Below, one piece after another: positions 21,553 to 30,543 of a stretch of 64,000 nucleotides of DNA (position 1 is the stretch's first letter; every line of letters starts with the position of its first letter). A model generated the notes under the pieces. It searched no databases and was not told where the DNA came from. It worked only from the letters and a program-made list of their open reading frames with translations. The stretch comes from Gigantopelta aegis. Taxonomy: Eukaryota > Mollusca > Gastropoda > Neomphalida > Peltospiridae. The position numbers and the translations under genes were made by a program. Where the stretch lies: the NCBI RefSeq assembly GCF_016097555.1, contig NC_054713.1:16402680-16466679 (forward strand), written 5' to 3'.

Positions 21553-22389
21553 TATACGTTTGATCACTCTGTAACTCATAAAACAAGTGACACTCGTATC
21601 TCGTCAAATCATTTCTCATCATACATCAGAGAATAAGCTTCACTGTAAAATCCCTACAGAAGTAGGCTGTTGTAGCATTTATAAAGCGAAACTAATGTAA
21701 ACAGTCGTAATATCTGCCCGCTCTGCAGTCGAGATTGGCAACATATGTTTGTTTTTGTTTTCTTCTATTTATGCCCTGCCAACGAACTAACGGCGTGTGC
21801 CATTCACGCGTAAGCGTGTCGGTTAACCTTTGAACCAGATGTAGTATCTACATGTTGTAACGTTAAGGGAGGTTTTAGGCCACGCCATAAAAATATTTGT
21901 TTTCTTGTAAAACGGTTTCTTAAAGCTACGGTGTCTGGAACATTTTGTTATTTAAACATTCAGAAGAGTTAATCCAACCACATTTGGTACAACTCGCGAA
22001 TAAATTAAAAGCGTATTTACGTTCGTATTTGAATTTAGAACTTGGTTTTTATAAGATTGAAACCAGAGACGGCAGCTTTAAAAACATAAGTTAAAACATC
22101 ATCACGCGAAAACCTTATTGTAATTATAAAAATCACTTACTTTATTTATCTGTGCTAAAATAAAGAAGCTTGCTTAATTCTTCAGACACAAATAGTTATA
22201 TTAACTATTTAAGTTAAATGTCACTTACTTTCTATCCATGTGAAGTCTTTCTTGAACCAAAGAATCGTTCTTCGAGCACACAAAATATTCAGAAGTATTT
22301 TTTACAAATACTGGTGTTTAACACTATTCCAAACAAAGTTGTATACTTTACGGAACAGTTATCTTTTTCTTAAAACTGAAATAAAAATG
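21055..22389. other. non-coding, nothing recognised
   Basis: AT-rich sequence holding a short (TA)n near 21,150 and a G run at 21,519-21,550. No gene recognised. Either Polinton 1 sequence or later insertions. Confidence 0.45.
21519..21550. repeat. poly-G tract
   Basis: About 32 consecutive G. It creates a spurious poly-Pro ORF on the minus strand. Confidence 0.95.
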
Positions 22390-22510
22390 ACGTAGGTCTT
22401 CTCTCTAGCAGTGTCGCTGAGCGAATGGCAAACGCCCTGTCGTGTCATGTCATAGGGTTTTACGTGCACATTCAGAGCAAGCTGTTGTAGCGTACGGCTG
22501 TCGTGGACGC

Positions 22511-22532
22511 AAGAGCCGGCCTTGGCCGGCTC
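22511..22532. ncRNA. GC-rich stem-loop near the insert's 3' end
   Basis: AGAGCCGGCC and GGCCGGCTCT form a ten-pair stem around a TT. 3' stem-loops next to the tail are used by some LINE reverse transcriptases for template recognition (known for the class; inferred here). Confidence 0.5.
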
Positions 22533-22837
22533 TTCCGTCCATGACAGGAAAGGTGGGGGTAGGGGAAGGAGGGACCGCCTGCACTAGCAGGTGCAAGGGA
22601 GCACCAGCAGCCCGATTGAATCGGTAGCAGGCGGGTTGGAGTGGTGGTGGTGCTATGGAATTTGAATGGAGCCGTTAATGTCAAAGAGAAAGTGGTGCGC
22701 AATTTTGTTGAGGAAATTTTGGCGCAGTTTTGAACGGTCGGTCGAAAGGTAAATGGCCGAGCTAATATAGGTTTTGATATTAGTGAATCGAGAGTAGCTC
22801 GTTAATTTTAGACCTTTACGATGCTGTGGTGTCTCCC

Positions 22838-22895
22838 TAGGTTGCCCATCGGGCCCTTATAAAGGGCCTGACCGCTTCTGGTCGAGGCATCACCA
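22838..22895. ncRNA. two stacked hairpins in the insert
   Basis: GGCCCTTATAAAGGGCC and GACCGCTTCTGGTC are adjacent hairpins, enclosed by GGTGTC.../...GCATCACC. This suggests a folded RNA region. Confidence 0.4.
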
Positions 22896-23049
22896 AGTAC
22901 CAAGTTATTACCAGCAGCAAGTATTGGGGGTTTGGGTGGGGGAGGCCGATATTCGTTTGTTCAGCTTCCCCCGGGTGCATTGTAATTGTGTACTCGGAAC
23001 GGTATTCTTTTGTCCGGTTCCTTATTAGAGCACGTGCTGGGCCATTAAA

Positions 23050-23079
23050 TGGGGTGGGGGTGGGGGGGGGGGGGGGGCG
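23050..23079. repeat. G-rich run
   Basis: GGGGTGGGGGTGGGG followed by a run of about 15 G. Confidence 0.85.
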
Positions 23080-23220
23080 GATGCATTGTTATCATTAGTT
23101 AATGCATCCTGTGTACTGTTGCAGTGAGCGTGTAGTCTGTATGTAAATCCTAGTTTGGTGTTAAGGTTGTACTTATTGTCTTACGTCCCTACTCTAGTGA
23201 ATTCAACGGTCATTATGACC

Positions 23221-23262
23221 ACCCATCCCCCTCCGTCTTTGTATAGCATTGACGGAGGGACG
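23221..23262. ncRNA. hairpin in the insert
   Basis: CCCTCCGTC and GACGGAGGG pair around about 13 bases. Part of the same non-coding insert. Confidence 0.4.
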
Positions 23263-23907
23263 GTTAGACTAATCTGGCTATCTAATTTGAAGGGTGGAAC
23301 CCTTATAGTTTAGGTATTGGTTTAAAAAGCCTAATGCTTGACATACTTAACTTTATTACCAATCAATGAAAGAAAGAAAGAAAAATAAAGAAAAATAGGG
23401 TTAAAGTATCTAGTAGCAGTTGTATAGTTGACAGCTAAGTAATTAAGAATGTTTTTATTCCCGCCCCCCCTGAATAATTATTTTATATAGAAATGAAATG
23501 ATTGAGGCGAAATGAACGGTATCTATATGTTGGTAACTGTTAGTAATGTAAAATAATTTAGTAGGCTTACTTGGTTAGTATTTTAAGTCAATCTTGTTTT
23601 TCCTGCTTGCTATTTCCTCAGTTGCCCTAGTTGACTTACCTTAGTCAATCATGGTTTCATGCATCAGTAATAAAGACATGGTGCGAGTGCAAAACACAAA
23701 TGTGCAGTTTATTTACATGCGAGGTTCCTTGTTCGCGATTGGCTGGATTGGACCAGTGGGAATGCTGCAAGAGAAAGTGGTAATTAGTGGTATCCTATCT
23801 TGTTTGTTTTAAGGGCCACAAAAACATTTGGGAGTGGTATACACCAATTGCAACACACGAGTTTCAGAACCTGAATAAATATTTACAGTAAGGTTAACAA
23901 TGGTTAT

Positions 23908-24022
23908 TAATTATTCGCAACCGTCCCGCCGTTGAACCCCGGGGTTGGAGTGCTTGTCGGTCGTGTGCTTAAGGTCGCTCTTCCCTCCCGGAGTTGTACA
24001 GGCGGGTGGTTTTGAATAATTA
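23908..24022. ncRNA. structured repeat unit A
   Basis: The outer stem TAATTATTC/GAATAATTA continues through ACC/GGT and CCGCC/GGCGG. An inner stem AACCCCGGG/CTCCCGGAGTT brackets a core that starts TTGGAGTGC and ends GGTCGCTCTTCC. The same core sits in units B and C, with different but still pairing stems. Confidence 0.55.
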
Positions 24023-24079
24023 TTGATTAATAATTTTATTTTATGCCAGCTATCTAGTTTAAGTATATGCTTTTACTTG

Positions 24080-24172
24080 TGTCGTTTCACCGTTCTCCCC
24101 TCGGATTGGAATACATAGTCTGGTCGAGTGCGAAGGGTGGATGTTCCGCCAAGGGGTCACAGGTGTCACGAT
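24080..24172. ncRNA. structured repeat unit A' (variant type)
   Basis: TCG...ACC pairs with GGT...CGA. Inner stem CCCCTCGG/CCAAGGGG. Core begins TTGGAATAC and ends GGTGGATGTTCC. Related to, but distinct from, the A/B/C core. Confidence 0.5.
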
Positions 24173-24195
24173 TTAAGTATTGTCATATCTAGTAG

Positions 24196-24320
24196 TTATT
24201 AATCACTCGCTACCGTTCCGCCGTTGATCTCTCTGGTTGGAGTGCTTGTTGGTCGAGTGCTTAAGGTCGCTCTTCCATCCAAGAGATATACAGGCGGGAG
24301 GTTTTGAGCAATTGTTAATT
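24196..24320. ncRNA. structured repeat unit B
   Basis: Same core as unit A. The inner stem is ATCTCT...GG/CC...AGAGAT, both sides changed relative to A. The outer CCGCC/GGCGG stem is kept. Confidence 0.55.
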
Positions 24321-24370
24321 TATAGCTGCATTTATATCAGCTAACTAGTTTAGGCATATGGTTGTACTTT

Positions 24371-24463
24371 TGTCGTTTCACCGTTCTCTCCCCGGGTTGG
24401 AATACCTAGTCTGTTCGAGTCGGTAGGGTGGATGTTCCTTCCAGGGAGTCACAGGTGTCACGA
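24371..24463. ncRNA. structured repeat unit B' (variant type)
   Basis: Same design as A'. The inner stem CTCCC/GGGAG replaces CCCCT/AGGGG, with the outer TCG/CGA and ACC/GGT pairs kept. Confidence 0.5.
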
Positions 24464-24497
24464 GTTAAGTAGTATACTAATTACTTATCTTAGTTAT

Positions 24498-24604
24498 AGA
24501 TCGCCACCTTACATCCGTTGGTCTCCCAGATTGGAGTGCGTGTCGGTTGAGTGTAGAAGGTCGCTCTTCCCTCCAAGAGACGTAAAGGCGGGTGGTTGCG
24601 ATCT
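24498..24604. ncRNA. structured repeat unit C
   Basis: Same core as A and B. Outer stem GATCGC/GCGATC and inner stem GTCTC/GAGAC, again changed on both sides. Confidence 0.55.
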
Positions 24605-24848
24605 TTTTCTAAATTTTTAGCTTTTGACTAAATGACTTGCCAGGAGCCCACTGGGTGCGCTACGGCTTCCCATCCTGCCTGCGATCGGTCGAGTTGGCAA
24701 ACGCCCTGAATCCTTTATTTATATAGGCCCCACGGTAGCGTCCCCACACTATCTCGAGGTGAAGACGTTCTGGGATGACTCGTAGCCATCGCCGTATATG
24801 GGCACGTTTCAAACATCGTGGAATTTTCTACTCGCCATTGACTCACAT

Positions 24849-24902
24849 ATGGTTCACACACACACACACACACACAAACACACACGCGCGCGCGCACGCG
24901 CT
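24849..24902. repeat. (CA)n/(CG)n microsatellite at the Polinton 1 right edge
   Basis: CA repeats followed by a short alternating CG tract. Confidence 0.9.
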
Positions 24903-24985
24903 ATCTTGCCATCCGGTAGTCATTAATGACTTCTGCACTATCTGTATAGACCCCGACAGCTACCAATGATTACATATGGAAAATC

Positions 24986-25154
24986 CAGGGGCGTAGGCTG
25001 GGGGGGGGTTCGGGCTCAAGCAAATGGTCCGCTTTCAGAGCTTAAACATACAGGTTTATACATATTGAGTTTCTGGTGGTGCAAAAACAAAATAGAAAGG
25101 GGTCCACTTGGTTCATATTCGAACCCCTCAGGTCCAGATCACGCTACGCCCCTG
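24986..25154. mobile_element. 169-bp hAT-like MITE
   Basis: Perfect 11-bp terminal inverted repeats CAGGGGCGTAG/CTACGCCCCTG. AAATC stands directly before the left end and directly after the right end. CAGGGGCGTA termini are typical of hAT-derived MITEs, but the visible duplication is 5 bases, not the 8 expected of hAT. No ORF. Confidence 0.65.
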
Positions 25155-25246
25155 AAATCTGTATGTTAATATTTATTGTATCAGCCAAGAGTGAATAGTT
25201 TTATGTAAATAATTTCTCACATAGGTTATTTTACCATAAACAGACG

Positions 25247-25247
<1 letters not shown>

Positions 25248-25291
<44 letters not shown>

Positions 25292-25318
25292 ACAAACACA
25301 CACACACACAAATAGACA
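25248..25318. repeat. (CA)n microsatellite, interrupted
   Basis: About 20 CA units, then GTACAAA, then more CA. Confidence 0.95.
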
Positions 25319-25571
25319 CAAACAAGCACAAAGAATAATAACTCAACAATCAACAACTTAATATGGTAAACACATCTTCTTTAATCAAAAATTAACATTA
25401 CTATGTACGATAGTTACAACAGTTAGCCTATGCAAATGTGTCATTTATTTGAATTTGCTGCGAGAACATTAAATCTCGTTAGCAGAGTTTTAACAAAATT
25501 ATCGTGAAATGTTCTCGGCTGTGTTATTCCTGCATCTAGGCACCTGTATCTAGGCACCTGAAAAAGCAAAA

Positions 25572-25970
25572 GAACGGTAATGTGTAAATACAAATAAACA
25601 GCAACATGAAACCATCTTAAAATCAAATGAACGGTAATGTGTAAATACAAATAAACAGCAACACGAAACAATCTTATAATCACATGAACGGTAATGCGTA
25701 AATACAAATAAATAGCAACACGAAACAATCTTAAAGTCAAATGAACCGTAATGTGTAAATACAAACAAACAGCAACATGAAACCGTCTTAAAATCAAATG
25801 AACGGTAATATGTAAATACAAATAAACAGCAACACGAAACCATCTTAAAGTCAAATGAACGGTAGTGTGTAAATACAAATAAATAGCAACACGAAACAAT
25901 CTTAAAGTCAAATGAACGGTCATGCGTAAATACAAATAAACAACAGCATGAAACCAGTGTCATCTTAAAA
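25572..25970. repeat. 57-bp minisatellite, seven copies
   Basis: Units starting GAACGGTAATGTGTAAATAC occur at 25,572, 25,629, 25,686, 25,743, 25,800, 25,857 and 25,914, a strict 57-bp period. Because 57 is a multiple of three, two minus-strand frames stay open through the array. These are not taken as genes. Confidence 0.9.
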
Positions 25971-25974
25971 GCAT

Positions 25975-26460
25975 GCTACCACAGGTTACTGATCTATTTA
26001 CTGGACCGATAAAGTACTACTGAGAACCATATTCCAAAACAAAGGGGACCAGAAGTCTGTTCACGTGATTTGTACCTAGGTAATCGATTGATCGGTTACG
26101 TGATATATATCTTTGTAACATAATCAATTATGTATGTATGTGTGTATGTGATTGTATAAATGTATATAGTTGTTTGCATTATTGTAGCTTACTATCAACA
26201 ATGGCATTTGGAAGAACAAATAAACTGATATATATGAAATTATTGTGTGCAAAAAAATCCATACTGATCTACTACAAAACATTAGCATGATCCCAAATGA
26301 TTTGGCTATACACATTTTATAACTCTAAGCAAGACAATGTAAAATAGAGTACAATATAATAATTATGAAAGGTTATACTGGCCGAAATGTTTTACAAAAT
26401 ATATAAAAACTCAAGATAGCCCCTTTAACGACAAGGCAGTTTATATATCAGTTCAGTATA
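25975..26460. other. non-coding, nothing recognised
   Basis: AT-rich with short TATG/TGTA repeats near 26,130. No gene or element boundary seen. Confidence 0.5.
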
Positions 26461-26465
26461 TTTTA

Positions 26466-27245
26466 ATGTTTCTTTCAAATTATGTTGTTTTGGTAAGTCC
26501 TGAAGGTCACACTTGTCAAACATTAAAACTTTCAAGTAAGGTTTGGTCACTAGTGCAGCTGCAAGCGTATTCATGTTTCAAAGAAGATAACCCTGCAGTC
26601 ATTATTGGGCATACAACATTTGTTGAACTCCGTCTTATTCACGTGCTTCCAGCAGCCGACATGCCAAGAAAGCAGTGCCTTTCTTATATCACGAGAATAT
26701 CATTATGATTCTTGATTGTCTGTCCAAGAAGGCCTCAAATGTGTTTCATCCATATTCACAGGATTTCATTGCATTGTGATGCAACATCAAAGACATGCAT
26801 GAATAATGACTGTGAAACATGTTATGATGGGAAACGATTTATTGAGGCATTTGAATCGAAGGTCACCAGAATAACCCGAGAGCATTAAGCTTTGTGGTAT
26901 CAGTGGGTCAAGGTTGATGCAAAGTTTGAGAAACAACTTCAGCAGGGTACTGTAGGCGAAGTTATGTTATTACTGAAGTCAAAGTTACCAAACTTTCTCA
27001 TTCATTCCTATGTAAAGAGGGAACAGGCGTCATTCTTTGAGGAAGTAAAACATGTAACTGATCCATCACATGCAGTAATTCAAGTTGATTCAAGTGGACT
27101 GTTGGTGGTATGAAATCGTGTGTGTTTGCCAGCGATAATCTCACACATTTTAAAGAAACTGTTGTTCCATATATTACACTTCTCATTCACAAAGTTTTGA
27201 AAGCAAACCCTGATATATCGACCATCCAAATATTTAGTGATGGAG
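26466..27245 (+). pseudogene. broken DDE-like transposon ORF, superfamily unassigned
   Basis: Blocks in order: AVIIGHTTFVELRLIHVLPA and DMPRKQCLSY (26,600-26,690); WYQWVKVDAKFEKQLQQGTV and LLLKSKLPNFLIHSYVKREQ (26,892-27,010); VIQVDSSGLL (27,080); ASDNLTHFKETVVPYITLLI and TIQIFSDG (27,120-27,245). The VQVD and IFSDG blocks look like two catalytic Asp sites of a DDE-type transposase. I have seen this family as a multicopy uncharacterised protein in invertebrates, but cannot name it. Frame changes lie near 26,710, 26,880 and 27,110, so it is a pseudogene. No terminal repeats identified. Confidence 0.5.
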
Positions 27246-27444
27246 TAACATCCCGGTAGAAGTTGATAACGGTTTGGAGTGAAATTCGTCTTAGTCCAGC
27301 AATTTGGATAGCTGTGGAGGTTTCTGCCCTAAATCGATCCCAAATGTATAGCGACCGTATGTATTGATATTGGCCTGGGATGGTCACTCTTGGCCAGCGT
27401 AACCTTGTTCTGTACGAGTGCTTCCTGTGCTATTGTAACGCATC

Positions 27445-27905
27445 CAAAGCCATTAGCTATGCATAGATGATCTGATTTACACAGGTTTAGGAGCTGAGTG
27501 CCATGGGCTATTTATTCTCCTGATATCTTGGCTTACTGAGACTATTATTTTAAGATATACCATTAACGAAATCTTATCATGTCAATATCTATGTTATAGG
27601 GAAGATCAGGGTTTTTTTCATCAATTGTGATATATTTAGTCTGGCAAACATTTTGTTCTTGCATTAAAATCACCAAGTAACAGTAATGGACTTCCTAATT
27701 GTATTTGCTGATTTATTTCACTTTCAACAATAGTAAATGTATTTTTCTTGTAATAAGTGGAATTTATTGGAGGAATATAAAGGATGCCAATCAGCAATTT
27801 TGCATGTGGGCCTATATTCTCACGTGGGATTTGAAGCCAAGACACAAATTCTGTTTTGTGAGTAACATCAATATTGAGACTGGTAACTAGCTTGAAAACA
27901 AACAA
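27445..27905 (-). mobile_element. LINE endonuclease fragment (left copy)
   Basis: Minus-strand EFVSWLQIPRENIGPHAKLL, IGILYIPPINSTYYKK and SPLLLLGDFNARTKCLPDYI. The LLGDFNART block is the conserved Asp/Asn motif of the LINE apurinic-type endonuclease. Truncated on both sides. Mirror copy at 33,702. Confidence 0.75.
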
Positions 27906-28104
27906 ACGAACACATATTAAGATGCATTTTTGTGATTAACGACGAACCGATCAATTTCAAGCAGTCATGGCCTATTTCCATTGTTCACTTTTTTAACCGC
28001 CCATGTGGCATGGGTCCGAGAATTGTACGCTGGTGTGTGTCATGTGTTCATGTGCAGCTCGAGTGTCGTCTAGCTCTGCAGATTTTAGGAGACGCTTTCA
28101 CTAG

Positions 28105-28335
28105 GGCTCACGAGGAAACCCGCTATATTTGTTTGTTTGTTTCCATTAGTAGCAAGGGATATGTTATATGCAGCATTCCATAGACAGAATAGCACATACC
28201 ACAGTCTTTGCTATGCTAGTCGTGATGCACTGGCTGGAACGAGAAATAGCCCAATAGGCCACCGGCAGAGATTGATCCCAAACCCATCGCGCATCAACGA
28301 GCGCTTTACCACTCGGCTACCTCCCGCCCATTGTA
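28105..28335 (-). repeat. tRNA-derived SINE, reverse
   Basis: Minus strand: head GGTAGCCGAGTGGTAAAGCG (A box) and GGTTTGGGATCAATCTC (B box), then GCTATTTCTCGTTCCAGCCA and a CTATTCTGTCTATGG body. Its mirror is 33,390-33,600. Confidence 0.8.
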
Positions 28336-28503
28336 GTTCGTATATTCGTGTATAGAAAGATGGCTACTCATCGGCCTCGGCGGTGTCGTGGTGTTGACTG
28401 AAATCGAGGGCGCTAGTGAGAGGAAACCTAGTTTTATCTATATTTATATAGAGTAGGATAAAAAATTTTTTAAAAGCGTACATTTTTGTCCTGAAGTTTT
28501 TTG

Positions 28504-28506
28504 TGC

Positions 28507-28539
<33 letters not shown>

Positions 28540-28554
28540 GGGGGGGGGGGGGGG
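28504..28554. repeat. poly-T/poly-G junction
   Basis: T run of about 30 followed by about 16 G, located at the break between the two left palindrome arms. Confidence 0.9.
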
Positions 28555-28719
28555 AGGCACAGACCTATCAGAAGGAGAATTTCCCATTATTAAGTTGACG
28601 CTTATGATTTACCTAACTAGTGTCGTATATCTCACCTCCCACCTACAATTCTATTTTAAACGTACCTACAGTATTAAAGTGCAAAAACTCGTACTATTTC
28701 TAAAATAAAATAAAATAAT

Positions 28720-28800
28720 GGCAGCGGTGGGATTCGAACCCACGCCTCCGAAGAGACTGGTGCCTAAAACCAGCGCCTTTGACCGCTCGGCCACGCTACC
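28720..28800 (-). tRNA. tRNA-Leu(UAG)
   Basis: 81 nt. The acceptor GGTAGCG pairs with CGCTGCC. The anticodon arm CTGGT-TTTAGGC-ACCAG gives anticodon TAG (Leu, CTA). A long variable arm (TCTCTTCGGAG-type) and the T arm GTGGGTTCGAATCCCAC are typical of class II tRNA-Leu. The D arm reads GGTCAAAGGCGC where the other copies have GGTCTAAGGCGC, a two-position swap that may weaken the D region. Sits in the left palindrome arm, mirror of 32,168. Confidence 0.9.
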
Positions 28801-28868
28801 ACAATTATAACAGATTAAACAGGAGACGTGACAGAACTATCATTTTGTTATTATTTATTATTTAAAAC

Positions 28869-29035
28869 ATGTTTGTTTTGATTAACGACACCACTATCAA
28901 ATCTTTTATATGCATCTTCCCACAGACAGGAAAGCACATACCACATCCCTTGATCAGTTGTGTTGCAGTGGTTGGAACAAGAGAACAAAAATCAGTAGAA
29001 TGGATCCACCCATGTGGTTCGATCCTGCGACGCAA
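28869..29035 (-). repeat. SINE, reverse, next to tRNA-Leu
   Basis: Tail-side ATTAACGACACCACTATCAA, then CTTCCCACAGACAGGAAAGC and GGAACAAGAGAACAAAAATC, then a B-box-like GTGGTTCGATCC region. Mirror of 31,950-32,100. Confidence 0.65.
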
Positions 29036-29079
29036 TATTATTATTAATCCGACTTAGTTTCGTGCCTATATCATTATAT

Positions 29080-29220
29080 GCAATTACGGTTAAAGCACGC
29101 TGCTCTGGGCACTCGTGCCATTTATCTGAACTGCGATTAAATAATGGTTAGTTAGAGAGAAGTCGGTGTAGACACTGTAGTGGCTTTTACCCAGCGGCAG
29201 GCGAACCTAATGTAGTGTGT
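29080..29220 (-). repeat. fragment of a second SINE type
   Basis: TTAAAGCACGCTGCTCTGGGC and TTAGTTAGAGAGAAGTCGGT match the SINE at 61,790-62,010 in the same orientation. Truncated. Confidence 0.5.
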
Positions 29221-29256
29221 TGTGTTTAATAACACCACTAGATTACAGCGATTTCT

Positions 29257-29646
29257 TTAAAGGGACATTCCCGAGTTTGCTGCAATTTTAAAGATGTTAT
29301 CGACTAACAGAGACTTTTTTATGATTGTAATTACATATCAAATATATTTTTCTGCATAAACTATTAGTGGCTGTATATTAAACGTGTTTCTGGTCGTTCT
29401 AATATTTGTACTAAGTTAAATTTCATTTTATTTCCTAAAAACTATTTTATCGTACGTACGAAATTATTTGAAGACAAAATCCAGTTTGGGCTTCTTACAA
29501 ATATTAAGACGACCAGAAACACATTGAATATAAAGTCACTGATATTCTAAACGAGAAAATATATTTAATATGTAAGTTTACTCGTAAAAATATATTATTA
29601 GTCGGAAACATCTTACAATGCACCAAACTCGGGAATGTCCCTTTAA
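29257..29646. mobile_element. fold-back MITE, copy 2 (best preserved)
   Basis: Ends TTAAAGGGACATTCCCGAG and CTCGGGAATGTCCCTTTAA are perfect inverted repeats with TTAA at both edges. About 390 bp, palindromic interior, no ORF. Confidence 0.85.
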
Positions 29647-29689
29647 ATATTGGGAGGCGTGGGCATATCCCAGTGTGAAGGGTCCTCGA

Positions 29690-29945
29690 CTTTCAAAGTG
29701 AAATCAGACATGATTGGGGGGTTTTCGCGTTCCAACCAGTGCACCATAATTGGTCAAAGGCCGTGCTATGTGCTTTCCTGTCTGTGAAAAAGAGCATATA
29801 AAAATTCCTAGCTGCACGAAGAAACAATTTAGCGGGTTTCCTCCGATGGCTACTAGTGAGAAATACTAAATGTCTGACATCCAATAGCCGATGATTAATT
29901 AATCAATGTTCTCTAGTGGTGTCATTAAACAAAACAAACTTCTGA
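29690..29945 (+). repeat. 5'-truncated SINE, forward
   Basis: TTCCAACCAGTGCACCATAA, AAGGCCGTGCTATGTGCTTT, TTAGCGGGTTTCCTC, ATAGCCGATGATTAATTAAT and a GTCATTAAACAAAAC tail. Confidence 0.75.
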
Positions 29946-30054
29946 TGATGGTGGTGGTGATTATACTACTACTACAGCTACAGCTAATGTTCATGATGAT
30001 AGTAGTAGTAATAATTTCTAAAAAGTAATAACAATAATGACAAAATTATAAATT

Positions 30055-30135
30055 GGCAGCGGTGGGATTCGAACCCACGCCTCCGTAGAGACTGGTGCCT
30101 AAAACCAGCGCCTTAGACCACTCGGCCACGCTACC
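30055..30135 (-). tRNA. tRNA-Leu(UAG)
   Basis: 81 nt, class II. Anticodon loop TTTAGGC gives TAG. Acceptor stem, D arm (GGTCTAAGGCGC), variable arm and T arm all intact. Read on the minus strand. Flanks differ from the 28,720 copy. Confidence 0.93.
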
Positions 30136-30543
30136 ACAAAGACGACTGTTGGCAACAGACATGCTACTGGACGGACAGAACAGTTTCTCGTTTGACATTG
30201 TTTTGGTTTGTGCAGTTAATTGTTTAAACTGTGAACAACAGTAATAAAAAAATATTTGTTTTGTATGACAGTTATACATATATTGTGTTGTAACGAAGAG
30301 TTTAGACAGACAACAGCTATTCGAGCTGAGTGGTCAGTAAAATAAGTCAGCTGAACTGTGGATTGGTGCCGGCACCGAGGTACGAACCCATAAACCACCA
30401 GTTTTACCAACACGTCATCGAGACGAGTTCATTTATTTGTTCTCCAGTTCCTAGCTGTCATAAGCAACACACCAAAGTTAAGATATGAAACCATCTTGAT
30501 ATGGATTACAGACGTCATGTTTATTAATGTCGAGTGTTTTCAT

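Larger units (their letters stand above)
22440..24694 (-). mobile_element. 2,255-bp non-coding insert with 14-bp target duplication
   Basis: TGGCAAACGCCCTG occurs at 22,426-22,439 and again at 24,695-24,708, flanking the insert exactly where the TIR is interrupted. On the minus strand the insert ends in TAAAACCCTATGACATGACA, a tail style I associate with LINEs. Just before the tail is a GC-rich stem (AGAGCCGGCC/GGCCGGCTCT, 22,511-22,532). There is no long ORF. Its 5' side (minus orientation, 24,604-23,908) consists of five structured repeats. Best reading: a non-autonomous, LINE-mobilised element, or a LINE that has lost its coding part. The duplication length supports target-primed insertion. 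Confidence 0.65.
22390..24812. repeat. Polinton 1 right TIR, split by an insert
   Basis: The inner part (22,390-22,439) and outer part (24,695-24,812) together mirror 5,480-5,632, including a TATA box (ATTTATATAGG near 24,718) and GACGTTCTGGGATGACTCG. The stretch between is the 22,440-24,694 insert. Confidence 0.75.
5440..24840 (+). mobile_element. Polinton 1 (Maverick), old and broken, with nested insertions
   Basis: Inverted terminal sequence at 5,480-5,632 is matched at the right end in two parts (about 22,390-22,439 and 24,695-24,812), separated by a later insert. Between them lie PC4-like, integrase, minor capsid, major capsid, protease and a minus-strand protein-primed PolB: the Polinton gene set. 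No packaging ATPase was recognised. Net length after removing the 2.25-kb insert is about 17 kb, usual for the family, but a LINE and an LTR piece also lie within it. Many breaks across the coding parts; it is a fossil of considerable age. Confidence 0.75.
27445..28440. repeat. outer left arm of a large palindrome
   Basis: Reverse complement of about 33,330-34,230, nearly full length. It includes the LINE endonuclease fragment (27,905-27,636 minus) and a reverse SINE (28,105-28,335). Diverged by scattered substitutions. Confidence 0.8.
28555..29060. repeat. inner left arm of the palindrome
   Basis: Reverse complement of about 31,950-32,430, including the tRNA-Leu gene and the adjacent SINE piece. 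The two arms share CCTATCAGAAGGAGAATTTC and ACCTACAATTCTATTTTAAA. Confidence 0.85.

Noticed and set aside
23908-24604. Hammerhead ribozyme array
   Set aside because: I looked for CTGATGA and GAAA core words in each unit on both strands and did not find the set.
25441-25963. Two long overlapping minus-strand ORFs with a repeating peptide
   Set aside because: Produced by the 57-bp minisatellite; no start context, no homology, frames mutually overlapping.
25572-25970. CRISPR-like array
   Set aside because: Units are contiguous without spacers and the setting is a eukaryotic genome.
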